Source of the DNA: SG8-41 sp029864385
Lineage (GTDB): Bacteria > Pseudomonadota > Gammaproteobacteria > Burkholderiales > SG8-41
NCBI GenBank assembly: GCA_029864385.1
Contig: JAOTTL010000029.1
Coordinates: 1 to 26,647 of the forward strand
DNA: 26,647 bases
Reading direction: 5' to 3'
Under the pieces are notes generated by a model. The model was not told the origin of the DNA. It saw nothing but the letters and a program-made list of their open reading frames with translations, and did not search any database. A program made the translations under genes and the position numbers. Of the stretch, positions 16,203-23,548 are shown one piece after another. Numbering within the stretch: position 1 is the stretch's first letter; the number at the start of each line of letters is the position of its first letter.

Positions 16203-16667
16203 TTAGGGCCTAAGGTAGGCGTAGCCCTCGCGCTGCTGCAGCCGGGTGATCTCGGCGACGCCCGAGGGCACGAACTTCGCTTCGGGAATGAACTGCGACT
16301 GCTTCATTTTTCGTTCTCGCAGCGTGATTCCGCAGACCAGGAACTGCACGCCCCGAAAATCGAGATCCTCGACCGGGACGTTGTAAGGGTTGCCGTTTTT
16401 GTCCCGTGCGCCTTCCACCAGAAAATCGACCCCCAGCGCGTGAGTCACTACCACGATTTGCGCTTTTGGGTTGACCTCCAAGTGGTTGCGGATGTACTGA
16501 AGCGCGAGCTTCGTCTGCTCCTCGGTGTTGCTGATGTGATAGACCACCTTGTCCGGACCGATCGGGCTCTTGATGTCCGACGCGGCCGCCGCCAAGAGAG
16601 TTCCCGTAAGCCCAACCGCCACGATCAATAAAGCCAGCACGCCAAAGCGCATCCTGCCTGCTTTCAT
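16203..16667 (-). CDS. Secreted DsrE/DsrF-family protein
   Basis: The 154-residue product has a signal peptide (MKAGRMRFGVLALLIVAVGL to about residue 28) and a DsrE-type alpha/beta domain. VVYHISNTEEQTKLALQYIR and AQIVVVTHALGVDFLVEGA lead to GVQFLVCGITL, whose cysteine sits at the position used for sulfur relay in cytoplasmic relatives, and it ends VPSGVAEITRLQQREGYAYL. It is probably periplasmic; the substrate is unknown, and sulfur-compound handling is only a family-level guess. The ATG at 16667 has an excellent AGGAGG ribosome site. A truncated relative lies just upstream on the same strand, separated by a terminator. Confidence 0.88.
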   Translation of the reverse strand: MKAGRMRFGVLALLIVAVGLTGTLLAAAASDIKSPIGPDKVVYHISNTEEQTKLALQYIRNHLEVNPKAQIVVVTHALGVDFLVEGARDKNGNPYNVPVEDLDFRGVQFLVCGITLRERKMKQSQFIPEAKFVPSGVAEITRLQQREGYAYLRP

Positions 16668-16801
16668 ATCGCCCTCCTTTGGTACGGGTCAATTCGCGCG
16701 CTTCCCGTCACCAAAGACGTTAGGCCACTTTGCCGCGCTGCGCAACGGTGCGGCACCAATGTGATCTGGGGCGTTGTGCCGCGGTGGACGCGCGAAAACG
16801 C

Positions 16802-16830
16802 AAAAAAGAAAGGCGGCCTGCGCCGCCTTT
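16802..16830 (-). terminator. Intrinsic terminator after the truncated DsrE gene
   Basis: AAAGGCGGC and GCCGCCTTT form a perfect 9-bp stem with loop CTGC, and on the minus strand it continues CTTTTTTG. It begins 22 bases after the DsrE remnant stop. Confidence 0.88.
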
Positions 16831-16851
16831 CACACCGCGAACCTAGAGCCG

Positions 16852-17043
16852 TCAGGGACGAATGACCGCCCAGCCCTCCTTCTGCTTGTTGATGATTTCG
16901 ATCACACCGGCGCGGACATACTCGATCCGGGAAAGCATGTCATCCTTCGAGAGCTTTCTGCCGCGCATGGTGTTTTGGCAGGCATAAACATGGGCGCCAG
17001 ACTTGAGCGTCTCCTCGATGCGATTGCCCACGATCGAGTCCAT
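16852..17043 (-). pseudogene. C-terminal part of a second DsrE-family gene
   Basis: The 63 codons from an ATG at 17043 encode NRIEETLKSGAHVYACQNTM and end AGVIEIINKQKEGWAVIRP, the C-terminal half of a DsrE-family protein including the conserved cysteine. Family members are about 110-120 residues, so the N-terminal half with the first beta-alpha units is missing. The frame stays open up to a GTG at 17121, but that extension reads through an AT-rich palindrome, overlaps acylphosphatase and does not look like a DsrE N-terminus. It is probably a 5'-truncated gene whose terminator survives. A short expressed product cannot be excluded, but no ribosome site is evident. Confidence 0.65.
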
Positions 17044-17080
17044 TATTCGATAAAACAAGTTTATCGTATGATCCAATAAT
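17042..17080. promoter_or_regulatory. AT-rich nested palindrome upstream of acylphosphatase
   Basis: CGATAAA (17048-17054) and TTTATCG (17060-17066) form a perfect 7-bp inverted repeat with a 5-base loop, flanked by ATTATT (17042-17047) and AATAAT (17075-17080). The base composition contrasts sharply with the surroundings. It sits between the DsrE truncation point and the acylphosphatase start and could be a promoter or operator, or a deletion-junction insert. Confidence 0.5.
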
Positions 17081-17083
17081 CTG

Positions 17084-17386
17084 ATGGGTGCCGAAACACA
17101 GCAACCAATGGGGCCTACCACAAAGCGACTGCAAATCGAGGGTCGCGTGCAAGGTGTCGGCTTTCGCTACTTCATGCAGCGCAGGGCCCGTACGCTCGGC
17201 ATCACCGGTTGGGTACGTAACCGCACAGATGGCAGCGTGGAAGCCGTGGTGCAAGGCAGCCCCGACGACGTTGCAGCGATAATTGCCCTGGCCAGGCGTG
17301 GTCCGCGATCCGCCAGGGTGACACAGATTAGGGTGTCAGACGCCGAGGGTCAGTTCGACAACTTCGACACTCTGCCTACGGAATAG
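17084..17386 (+). CDS. acyP: Acylphosphatase
   Basis: Acylphosphatases hydrolyse carboxyl-phosphate bonds such as acetyl phosphate or 1,3-bisphosphoglycerate. The 100-residue product has the signature GRVQGVGFRYFMQRRA with the phosphate-binding arginine, and GWVRNRTDGSVEAVVQG with the catalytic asparagine. Length is near the usual 90-100. The ATG at 17084 is chosen, but an ATG at 17108 would give a more typical 92-residue protein; neither has a ribosome site. It is a lone gene, with an AT-rich palindrome just upstream and a 13-bp repeat element 24 bases after its stop. Confidence 0.93.
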   Translation: MGAETQQPMGPTTKRLQIEGRVQGVGFRYFMQRRARTLGITGWVRNRTDGSVEAVVQGSPDDVAAIIALARRGPRSARVTQIRVSDAEGQFDNFDTLPTE

Positions 17387-17409
17387 CCCGTGGGGCGTTG
17401 CTAAAACGA

Positions 17410-17531
17410 GTGATGATTACTGGTGATGGGAACTGGTGATGGGAACTGGTGATGGGAACTGGTGATAGGAAGTGGTGATGCGCCAGACAGGACGCTCTTA
17501 AATCACCATTATTCATCACCATCTCTCATCA
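17410..17531. repeat. 13-bp tandem/inverted repeat element, copy 2
   Basis: Direct units GTGATG plus seven bases repeat at an exact 13-base period from 17410 to about 17480; three consecutive units are identical (GTGATGGGAACTG). Inverted units (AATCACCATTATT, CATCACCATCTCT, CATCAC) run from 17501 to 17531. It fills the convergent acylphosphatase/TPR junction, and its last unit contains the TPR gene stop codon. Confidence 0.92.
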
Positions 17532-18311
17532 CTTGTTTCCAGGCGGCCGGCGGGCCGCCTGCCGAATGGCATTTGCGCGACGCCGGTACTTCTGCGCCTC
17601 ATCGCTTTTGCCCTGGGAGTTGAGCGCGACCGAGAGATTATCCAGCGTGTGCGCGATGCTGAGATGCCCGGGCTCGAGGGCCTGCTCCTTGGCGGCCAGC
17701 GCACGGCGCAGGTAGTCCTCGGCCTCCGGGTAGCGCTCCTGTTTGAGCCGGATCGCCCCCAGGTTGTGCAGGCCGGCGGCGGTGTTGAAATGCTTCGGGC
17801 CTAACTTCGCGTTGAAGATATCGACCGACGCGCGCTGCGCTTCCTCGGCGGCGGCGAACTCGTTCAGCGCGATCAAGATCTCGGCGTTATTGTGGAGTGC
17901 AATGGCCGTCTCGGTGTGCTCAGGACCGTAGCGCCTCGTCCGGACCGCTACCAGGCGCTGAGCGAACGGCAACGCATCGCGCGGCTTCTTGCCCATGCGC
18001 AGCGCGAGTGACAATATATTCAGGCTCTCGTCCGTGCCGCGGTGGTATGCCCCGAGCGAGGAATCCGCCTCGCGCAGCGCTTCGCGCGCGAAACGCTCGG
18101 CCTGCCCGAGATCGCCGCGCTGAAAAGAAACCTGCGCCTGCTCCTGCAGCTTCCTCCACTCGGCTTCCCCCGCCCACGCAAAGCCGGCGGCAAGACAGAA
18201 CACCAAAGCCCCTGCTGCCGCCAACGGGCGGTACGTTGTAAGTCGTGAGCCGTGATCTACCACAGCGCGCGCCGAGCACTTACCTAAAGGATCTCTCGAA
18301 TCAAGAATCAC
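17529..18311 (-). CDS. Exported TPR-repeat protein (kinesin-light-chain type)
   Basis: The product has a hydrophobic export signal (AAAGALVFCLAAGFAWAGEA) followed by about four 42-residue TPR units of the TPR_12 type, such as HTETAIALHNNAEILIALNE and HFNTAAGLHNLGAIRLKQER. It is probably periplasmic and mediates protein contacts; its partner is unknown. The start is uncertain. The longest frame begins at a GTG at 18311, but its first 25 codons come from repeat sequence. A GTG near 18263 or a TTG at 18224 would place the signal peptide nearer the N-terminus, and none has a good ribosome site. The stop TGA lies inside the last unit of the 13-bp repeat. It is downstream of dnaE on the same strand. 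Confidence 0.8.
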   Translation of the reverse strand: MILDSRDPLGKCSARAVVDHGSRLTTYRPLAAAGALVFCLAAGFAWAGEAEWRKLQEQAQVSFQRGDLGQAERFAREALREADSSLGAYHRGTDESLNILSLALRMGKKPRDALPFAQRLVAVRTRRYGPEHTETAIALHNNAEILIALNEFAAAEEAQRASVDIFNAKLGPKHFNTAAGLHNLGAIRLKQERYPEAEDYLRRALAAKEQALEPGHLSIAHTLDNLSVALNSQGKSDEAQKYRRRANAIRQAARRPPGNK

Positions 18312-18327
18312 GAATTACGACTCACTA
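18232..18327. repeat. Inverted heptad repeats between dnaE and the TPR gene
   Basis: Heptads TACGTTG, TAAGTCG, TGAGCCG and TGATCT (18232-18258) match the reverse complement of GAATCAC, GAATTAC, GACTCAC (18305-18325). The two arms are about 45 bases apart and could form a hairpin. The right arm abuts the dnaE stop codon; the left arm lies in the 5' region of the TPR gene. Confidence 0.75.
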
Positions 18328-21300
18328 ATTTTGCGTGCGGGCGTCCTGGTAGAGGATCGTCACGTTCTCAGGACTCAACCAATCGCCCAAAGAGCGGATC
18401 AGGTCGTCGTGAAGGTTAACGCACCAGTTTGCGCCGAGTCCGATCTCGCACGTTGCCGCGCGGCTCGAGTAGACGACCGAGACCGGGCATGGGCCGCTGC
18501 GATACGGCGTCAGGAGCTCGCGCAGCTTTCCGCCGGAGGATTCTCCATTGCAGATCAGGCGCACCGCCCGCGCAAACCGGTTGCGCGCCTCGGCGAGATC
18601 GAGGACGTTGATCGCCTCGATGCGCACGCCATAGTCCTGGCCGGCGTCGCCTTCTCCGTTCGTCGCGCGCATGCGCGGGGCCCGCAGCCGCACCTCCAGC
18701 ACCAGCAGCTCGTCCTCGCGCAGCTTGTGACGGTGCTTCTCGAACACCTCGCGGAAGGCCACGATCTCGAAGCGCCCGGAATCGTCGGCGAGCTGGATGA
18801 CGCCCATGCGCCCGCTCGCCGTCGTCTGCACGCGCGAGCCGAGCACGATGCCCGCTACCCAGTGGCTGCGCCCGGCGTGGTCCCCTCCCGCGTTGCCCAG
18901 GTCAGCCAGCCGCAGGTGGATGAAACGGCGCACCTCACCGCTGTAAATGTCGAAGAGATGGCCGCTGAAATAGAACCCGAGCGCAAGCTTCTCGTTCTGC
19001 AGCCGCTCCTTCTCGGTCCAGTCCGGCACATCGACGAGGACCGTCGGTGCTGCCGCATCCGCGAAATCGCCAAACAAGCTCACCTGGTGCGCCGTGCGGC
19101 TCGCCTGCTCCGCGCCTTCGAGTGCGATGCCAACCGTGGCCATCAGGCTGGCACGGTGGTCATTCAGTGAATCGAAGGCGCCCGCCCGAATCAATGACTC
19201 GATCACCCGGCGATTCACGAGCCGCTTGTCAACGCGCCGGCAGAAGTCGAAGAGGTCGACAAACGGCCCTTCCTTCCGCGCCTCGAGGATAGAGTTGATC
19301 GCCGCCTCTCCCGTGCCCTTGATGCCGCCGAGCCCGTAGCGAACGGTCTTTTCGCCCACAGGCTCGAACCGAAGATGGGACTGGTTAATATCGGGCGCGA
19401 GGACCTCGATGCCGTGCGCGCGCGCGTCGAGCGCGAAAAGCTGCACCTTGTCGGTGTCATCCGCCACCGCCGACATGTTAGCTGCCGCGAACGCCGCCGG
19501 GTAATGGGCTTTGAAATACGCAGTCTGATACGCGACCAGCGCGTAGGCTGCGGCGTGCGACTTGTTGAACCCGTAGCCTGCGAATTTCTCGATCAAACTG
19601 AAAAGCTCGTTCGCCTTGCGCTCGCTTAGCCCGTTTTTCGCCGCGCCGGCAACGAAAATCCCCCGGTGCTGCGCCATCTCCTCGGGCAGCTTCTTGCCCA
19701 TCGCGCGCCGCAGGAGATCAGCGGCACCCAGCGTGTAGCCGCCGATCAGCTGCGCGATCTTCATTACCTGCTCTTGATACACCATCACGCCGTAGGTGGG
19801 CCCGAGAATCGGCTCGAGCCGGGGGTCGTGGTACTCGACGCGCTGCCGCCCGTGCTTGCGGTCCACGAAATCAGGGATGAGGTCCATCGGCCCGGGCCGG
19901 TAGAGCGCAACGAGCGCTATAAGGTCCTCGAAACGGTCTGGCCTGGCGCGCCTCAAGAGATCCCGCATCCCGCGCGATTCAAACTGGAAGATCGCCGTCG
20001 TGTCCCCCGAGGCAAATAGGCGGTAGGTAGCGGGGTCGTCGAGCGGGATCGACGAAAGATCCAGTGATGGGTGATGAGTGATGAGTGATGAGTTGCCAGC
20101 AGCTGCGTCGCCATTCCGCTCTGCACTCTTGGCTTTGCTTTCCGCGTTGATGTGTCTCAGCGTCCAGTCGAGCACCGTCAGCGTCGTGAGCCCGAGGAAG
20201 TCGAACTTCACCAGCCCGACGGCCTCGACGTCCTTCATGTCGAACTGCGAGACCACGCTGTCCGAGCCGTCGGCGGCGTAGAGCGGGCAGAAGTCGGTCA
20301 GCTTGCCTGGTGCAATCAGCACGCCGCCGGCGTGCATACCGACGTTGCGCGTCAGTCCTTCGAGCGTTTCCGCCAGCGCCAGGAGCTCGCGCACTTCCTC
20401 CTCGTTGCGCTCGCGCTCCGCGAGCTGCGGCTCCATCTCGCGCGCATCCGCCAGCGTGATGTGGCGCCCAGGCTGGAACGGGATGAGCTTGGCGAGCTGG
20501 TCGCAGAAGTTGTAGCCGAGGTCCAGCACGCGCCCGACGTCGCGCACCACGGCCTTTGCTGCCATCGTGCCGAAGGTGGCTATTTGCGAGACGCAGTCGG
20601 CGCCATACTTGCTCTTGACGTACTCGATCACCCGGTCGCGCCCGTCCTGGCAAAAATCGATGTCGAAGTCCGGCATCGAGATACGCTCGGGGTTGAGGAA
20701 ACGCTCGAACAGCAGGTCGTAGCGTAACGGATCGAGGTCCGTGATACCGAGCGCATAGGCCACCAGCGAGCCTGCGCCCGAACCCCGCCCCGGCCCGACC
20801 GGCACGTCGTTCTGCTTCGCCCAGTTGATGAAGTCGGCCACGATCAGGAAATAGCCGGGAAATCCCATCTGCTGAATCGTTTTGATCTCGAATTCGAGGC
20901 GCTCTCGGTAGCGCGCGGCATGGACTGACCGCTTGCCCTCGTCGGCGAAGAGCTGAGCCAGCCGCTGGTCGAGCCCCGCGTGGGCGCACTGGCGCAGGTA
21001 ATCGTCGAGCCCCATGTTCTCGGGCGTGGGGAATTTCGGCAGCTGGCTCTTGCCGAGCGTCAAAGTGAGATTGCAGCGCTTGGCGATCTCGACGCTGTTC
21101 GCGAGCGCTTGCGGGAGGTCTCTGAAAGCGGCAGCCATCTCAGCTTGCGTCCTGAAATACTGCTCGGCATGAAACATCCGTGGACGGCGCTGATCGGACA
21201 GGATGTAGCCCTGCGCAATGCACACGCGCGCCTCGTGCGCGCGGAAGTCCTCGCGGCTCACGAACTGCACCGGGTGAGTGGCCACGACCGGCAGCTTCAG

Positions 21301-21903
21301 GCCGGCGGCGAGCTGCACCGCGCGCTGTACGTGTGTCTCGATCGCTCCGCCCGACGCGCCCAGCACGCTGGCGCCTTTGCCCAGGCGCTGGAGCTCAACA
21401 TAGAAGCGGTCGGGAAAGAGATCGCGCCATTCGCCCGCTAGGCGCTCCGCCACCCGCATGTTGTCCATCATCAGCGACTGCCCGACGTCTCCATAATGCG
21501 CACCTGAGAGCGCAATCAGGCCTTCGCTTCCCAGCTCCACGAACCAGTCCTTCCTGAGCTCGGCCCGGCCGCGGTACTGGTTGGCGCGATAGGCGCGGGT
21601 GAGGATCTCGGTCAGCCGCAGGTAGCCGGCGTGCGTCTGGCAGAGCAGCAGCAGGCGAAAGGGTTTGTCGCGGTCGGCCTCGTTCTCGAGCCAGACGTCG
21701 CAGCCGATGATAGGCTTGACGCCGCGGGCACGCGCTTCCTGATAGAATTTGACCATGCCGAATACGTTGGCGAGATCGGTGAGCGCGAGTGCGGGCATGC
21801 CGTCCTTGGCCGCCGCCTCCACTGCTTCGTCGAGACGCGCGATGCCATCCACGATCGAGTACTCACTGTGCAATCGCAGATGGACGAACGATGGCGCGCG
21901 CAT
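18325..21903 (-). CDS. dnaE: DNA polymerase III alpha subunit
   Basis: DnaE is the replicative polymerase. The 1192-residue product has an N-terminal PHP domain (FVHLRLHSEYSIVDGIARLD), polymerase motifs VPVGPGRGSGAGSLVAYALG and SMPDFDIDFCQDGRD (two catalytic Asp), and GLVKFDFLGLTTLTVLDW (third catalytic Asp). Finger and tau-interacting regions follow (FAGYGFNKSHAAAYALVAYQ), with a beta-clamp-like motif in HQVSLFGDF and a C-terminal OB fold. It is about 30 residues longer than E. coli DnaE. Much of this is an insertion near residues 590-615, partly encoded by a heptad repeat (SLITHHPSL), just after the third catalytic motif. No ribosome site precedes the ATG at 21903; a promoter overlapping this position suggests a very short or absent leader. 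Confidence 0.97.
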   Translation of the reverse strand: MRAPSFVHLRLHSEYSIVDGIARLDEAVEAAAKDGMPALALTDLANVFGMVKFYQEARARGVKPIIGCDVWLENEADRDKPFRLLLLCQTHAGYLRLTEILTRAYRANQYRGRAELRKDWFVELGSEGLIALSGAHYGDVGQSLMMDNMRVAERLAGEWRDLFPDRFYVELQRLGKGASVLGASGGAIETHVQRAVQLAAGLKLPVVATHPVQFVSREDFRAHEARVCIAQGYILSDQRRPRMFHAEQYFRTQAEMAAAFRDLPQALANSVEIAKRCNLTLTLGKSQLPKFPTPENMGLDDYLRQCAHAGLDQRLAQLFADEGKRSVHAARYRERLEFEIKTIQQMGFPGYFLIVADFINWAKQNDVPVGPGRGSGAGSLVAYALGITDLDPLRYDLLFERFLNPERISMPDFDIDFCQDGRDRVIEYVKSKYGADCVSQIATFGTMAAKAVVRDVGRVLDLGYNFCDQLAKLIPFQPGRHITLADAREMEPQLAERERNEEEVRELLALAETLEGLTRNVGMHAGGVLIAPGKLTDFCPLYAADGSDSVVSQFDMKDVEAVGLVKFDFLGLTTLTVLDWTLRHINAESKAKSAERNGDAAAGNSSLITHHPSLDLSSIPLDDPATYRLFASGDTTAIFQFESRGMRDLLRRARPDRFEDLIALVALYRPGPMDLIPDFVDRKHGRQRVEYHDPRLEPILGPTYGVMVYQEQVMKIAQLIGGYTLGAADLLRRAMGKKLPEEMAQHRGIFVAGAAKNGLSERKANELFSLIEKFAGYGFNKSHAAAYALVAYQTAYFKAHYPAAFAAANMSAVADDTDKVQLFALDARAHGIEVLAPDINQSHLRFEPVGEKTVRYGLGGIKGTGEAAINSILEARKEGPFVDLFDFCRRVDKRLVNRRVIESLIRAGAFDSLNDHRASLMATVGIALEGAEQASRTAHQVSLFGDFADAAAPTVLVDVPDWTEKERLQNEKLALGFYFSGHLFDIYSGEVRRFIHLRLADLGNAGGDHAGRSHWVAGIVLGSRVQTTASGRMGVIQLADDSGRFEIVAFREVFEKHRHKLREDELLVLEVRLRAPRMRATNGEGDAGQDYGVRIEAINVLDLAEARNRFARAVRLICNGESSGGKLRELLTPYRSGPCPVSVVYSSRAATCEIGLGANWCVNLHDDLIRSLGDWLSPENVTILYQDARTQN
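20063..20090. repeat. Heptad repeat (AGTGATG) inside the dnaE coding sequence
   Basis: AGTGATG, GGTGATG, AGTGATG and AGTGATG follow one another at a 7-base period. In dnaE they are translated on the minus strand as SSLITHHPS, lying in an insertion absent from E. coli DnaE, between the HIN and LDLSSIPLDD segments. The frame is preserved. Confidence 0.9.
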
Positions 21904-21910
21904 ACCATTT

Positions 21911-21939
21911 ATTTTACGCCGGGCCCACCGCTTTTTTAA
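21911..21939 (-). promoter_or_regulatory. Candidate dnaE promoter
   Basis: On the minus strand TTAAAA (21934-21939) and TAAAAT (21911-21916) are spaced 17 bases apart. Transcription would start at about 21904, next to the dnaE ATG at 21903, implying a leaderless or nearly leaderless mRNA, in line with the missing ribosome site. Confidence 0.4.
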
Positions 21940-21987
21940 TCGCTTTTTTTCTCACGGACGAGAAAATTTCCGAGCGCGCGCCCTAAC

Positions 21988-22010
21988 GACGCGACGGGGA
22001 CCGTCGCGTC
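21988..22010. terminator. Perfect 10-bp hairpin between the hydratase remnant and dnaE
   Basis: GACGCGACGG and CCGTCGCGTC are exact reverse complements around the 3-base loop GGA. It lies 27 bases after the enoyl-CoA hydratase remnant stop. No T run follows on either strand, so terminator activity is uncertain. Confidence 0.4.
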
Positions 22011-22036
22011 CCGACATCACAGTAAATGGGTGCAGA

Positions 22037-22490
22037 TTACCTCGAAGAGAGGACTGAGGCGAAGAGACTTGCCGTGAAGTCGGCCCGCCCGCGTGGTTCC
22101 ATGTGCGGCGCGAACCGGAGATACACCTTGACCGCCTTCACCGCATCAGCCGGCTGCGCAGCGATGGATTCGACAAGTTTCACCCCCTGACCGTCGAGCT
22201 CGTCATCCGGGAGAATCGGGCTCACGAGCCCCATGTTGAGCACCGCTCGACTATCCACCCCGGCCGTCGAATAGACGAGATAAGGTAGGCTGCGCGGCGT
22301 TACCTTGTCCATCAGCGCCGCGATCGCCAGCGTCGGCGGGAGACCCCGGCCCATCTCGGGCAGGCACCGCGCGGAATGCTTCCCGCAGCTCGGCGACCAT
22401 CTCCATGGTGACCAGGTTGCCGCAATCCGGGCGCTTCAGCTCGATGCGCCAGGCGGCACCGTCATGACCAGTGATTATCTCGGGAATCAT
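22037..22490 (-). pseudogene. Enoyl-CoA hydratase/isomerase with an internal deletion and frameshift
   Basis: From an ATG at 22490 the first frame reads MIPEIITGHDGAAWRIELKR then PDCGNLVTMEMVAELREAFR, a normal crotonase N-terminus. Near 22360 the homologous sequence resumes in another frame with LPEMGRGLPPTLAIAALMDK, then LPYLVYSTAGVDSRAVLNMG and an intact C-terminus to 22037. The missing middle, roughly 85-90 residues, holds the oxyanion-hole glycines and most of the CoA site, so the product cannot be active. A family member is about 260 residues. The original substrate is unknown. A GGTGATG heptad array sits directly upstream of the start. Confidence 0.8.
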
Positions 22491-22492
22491 AC

Positions 22493-22517
22493 GGTGAGAG
22501 ATGGGTGATGGGTGATG
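22493..22517. repeat. Heptad repeat (GGTGATG) upstream of the hydratase remnant
   Basis: AGAGATG, GGTGATG, GGTGATG run consecutively from 22497 to 22517, with a partial GGTGAG unit before them. The unit is identical to the core of the 13-bp elements. Confidence 0.8.
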
Positions 22518-22522
22518 CGATA

Positions 22523-22550
22523 TTGTAAAGTAACAGCGATGACGCATAAT
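22523..22550 (+). promoter_or_regulatory. Candidate promoter of the EamA transporter gene
   Basis: TTGTAA (22523-22528) and CATAAT (22545-22550) are 16 bases apart, about 40 bases before the EamA ATG. Both hexamers depart from consensus. Confidence 0.4.
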
Positions 22551-22561
22551 GCGCCCTCCTG

Positions 22562-22589
22562 AATCCTGCATCGGAAATCCTGAGTCGTT
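22562..22589. repeat. Short heptad repeat (AATCCTG) abutting the EamA start
   Basis: AATCCTG, CATCGGA, AATCCTG and AGTCGTT are phased at 7 bases and end exactly at the ATG at 22590, leaving no ribosome site. A similar CCTGAATCCTGAG precedes the thyA ATG. Confidence 0.5.
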
Positions 22590-23501
22590 ATGCCCATCTC
22601 CTCTTCGCGCAGCGGCATCGCAGCGCTCATCCTGCTGTCGCTTATATGGAGCTACAACTGGGTCGCGATGAAGGAAGCCGTGCGCTTCGCCGATCCGTTC
22701 GATCTTTCCGCGCTCCGCGCGATGGCGGGCTCGCTACTGATTTTTGGCGCGATGTTATGGCTGAAGAAACCCTTGCGACTGCGGGCGCCGGGACGCACTT
22801 TCATCTTCGGCCTGTTCCAGACAGCCGGATTCAATGCGCTCGCCGCGTGGGCGCTCTACACCGGCGCAGCCGGCAAGACGGCCGTTCTCGTTTACACGCT
22901 TCCCTTTTGGACGCTGCTCATCGCGTGGCCGCTGTTGGGTGAGCGGCTGCGCGGGCTGCAGCGGCCCGCGACCGCACTCGCAGCTGCGGGTTTGCTGCTC
23001 GTTCTCGAGCCATGGCAGCTTGCTGGCACTTCCGTATCGAAGCTGCTGGCGCTCGCCACGGCACTCTCGTGGGCAATCAGCGCGGTCCTTGCGAAGAAAT
23101 GGCGCAATGAGCTGCAGGCTGACCTGCTCGCGCTCACGGCATGGCAGATGCTGATGGGCGGTGTTGTCCTGACGGTCATCGCATTGAGCGTTCCGACGCG
23201 CGCGATCGAGTGGACACCGTACTTTTGGCTGATGCTCGTGTACTGCACGCTGGCCGGCAGCGTCGCAGGCTGGCTCCTGTGGCTCTTCATCCTGCGCCGG
23301 CTTCCGGCGGGCGTTGCAGGACTCTCGATCATGGCGGTGCCGGTGCTCAGCGTGCTCTTCGCGCGCCTGCAGCTCGGCGAGCGGCCGGCCGCCGCCGAGG
23401 CGGCGGGTATGCTGCTGATCGGCGCGAGCCTGGCGCTTTTGTCGTGGCACTCGCTGCGCGCGACGACGGGTGAACGGTTATCGGTAAACGCTGAACTGTA
23501 A
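22590..23501 (+). CDS. EamA-family (DMT superfamily) exporter
   Basis: The 303-residue product has about ten hydrophobic helices arranged as two EamA repeats (residues about 10-140 and 150-290), the inner-membrane drug/metabolite exporter fold. Typical elements are SLIWSYNWVAMKEAVRFADP at helix 1, FQTAGFNALAAWALYTGAAG, and in the second repeat ALATALSWAISAVLAKKW. The substrate cannot be inferred. The last ten or so codons (GERLSVNAEL, stop) coincide with a heptad repeat, so the C-terminus appears to have been rewritten by repeat DNA after the final helix. It is divergent from the hydratase remnant. Confidence 0.9.
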   Translation: MPISSSRSGIAALILLSLIWSYNWVAMKEAVRFADPFDLSALRAMAGSLLIFGAMLWLKKPLRLRAPGRTFIFGLFQTAGFNALAAWALYTGAAGKTAVLVYTLPFWTLLIAWPLLGERLRGLQRPATALAAAGLLLVLEPWQLAGTSVSKLLALATALSWAISAVLAKKWRNELQADLLALTAWQMLMGGVVLTVIALSVPTRAIEWTPYFWLMLVYCTLAGSVAGWLLWLFILRRLPAGVAGLSIMAVPVLSVLFARLQLGERPAAAEAAGMLLIGASLALLSWHSLRATTGERLSVNAEL

Positions 23502-23540
23502 AATCCAGCCTCGACTCCGACGACCGCTTATCGTTCACGG
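23469..23540. repeat. Inverted heptad repeat overlapping the EamA stop codon
   Basis: GGTGAAC, GGTTATC, GGTAAAC and GCTGAAC (23469-23496) are phased at 7 bases. Their complement CGCTTATCGTTCACGG lies at 23525-23540. The EamA stop TAA (23499-23501) lies just past the array, so the hairpin might act as a 3' end signal. Confidence 0.75.
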
Positions 23541-23548
23541 AACTTAAT

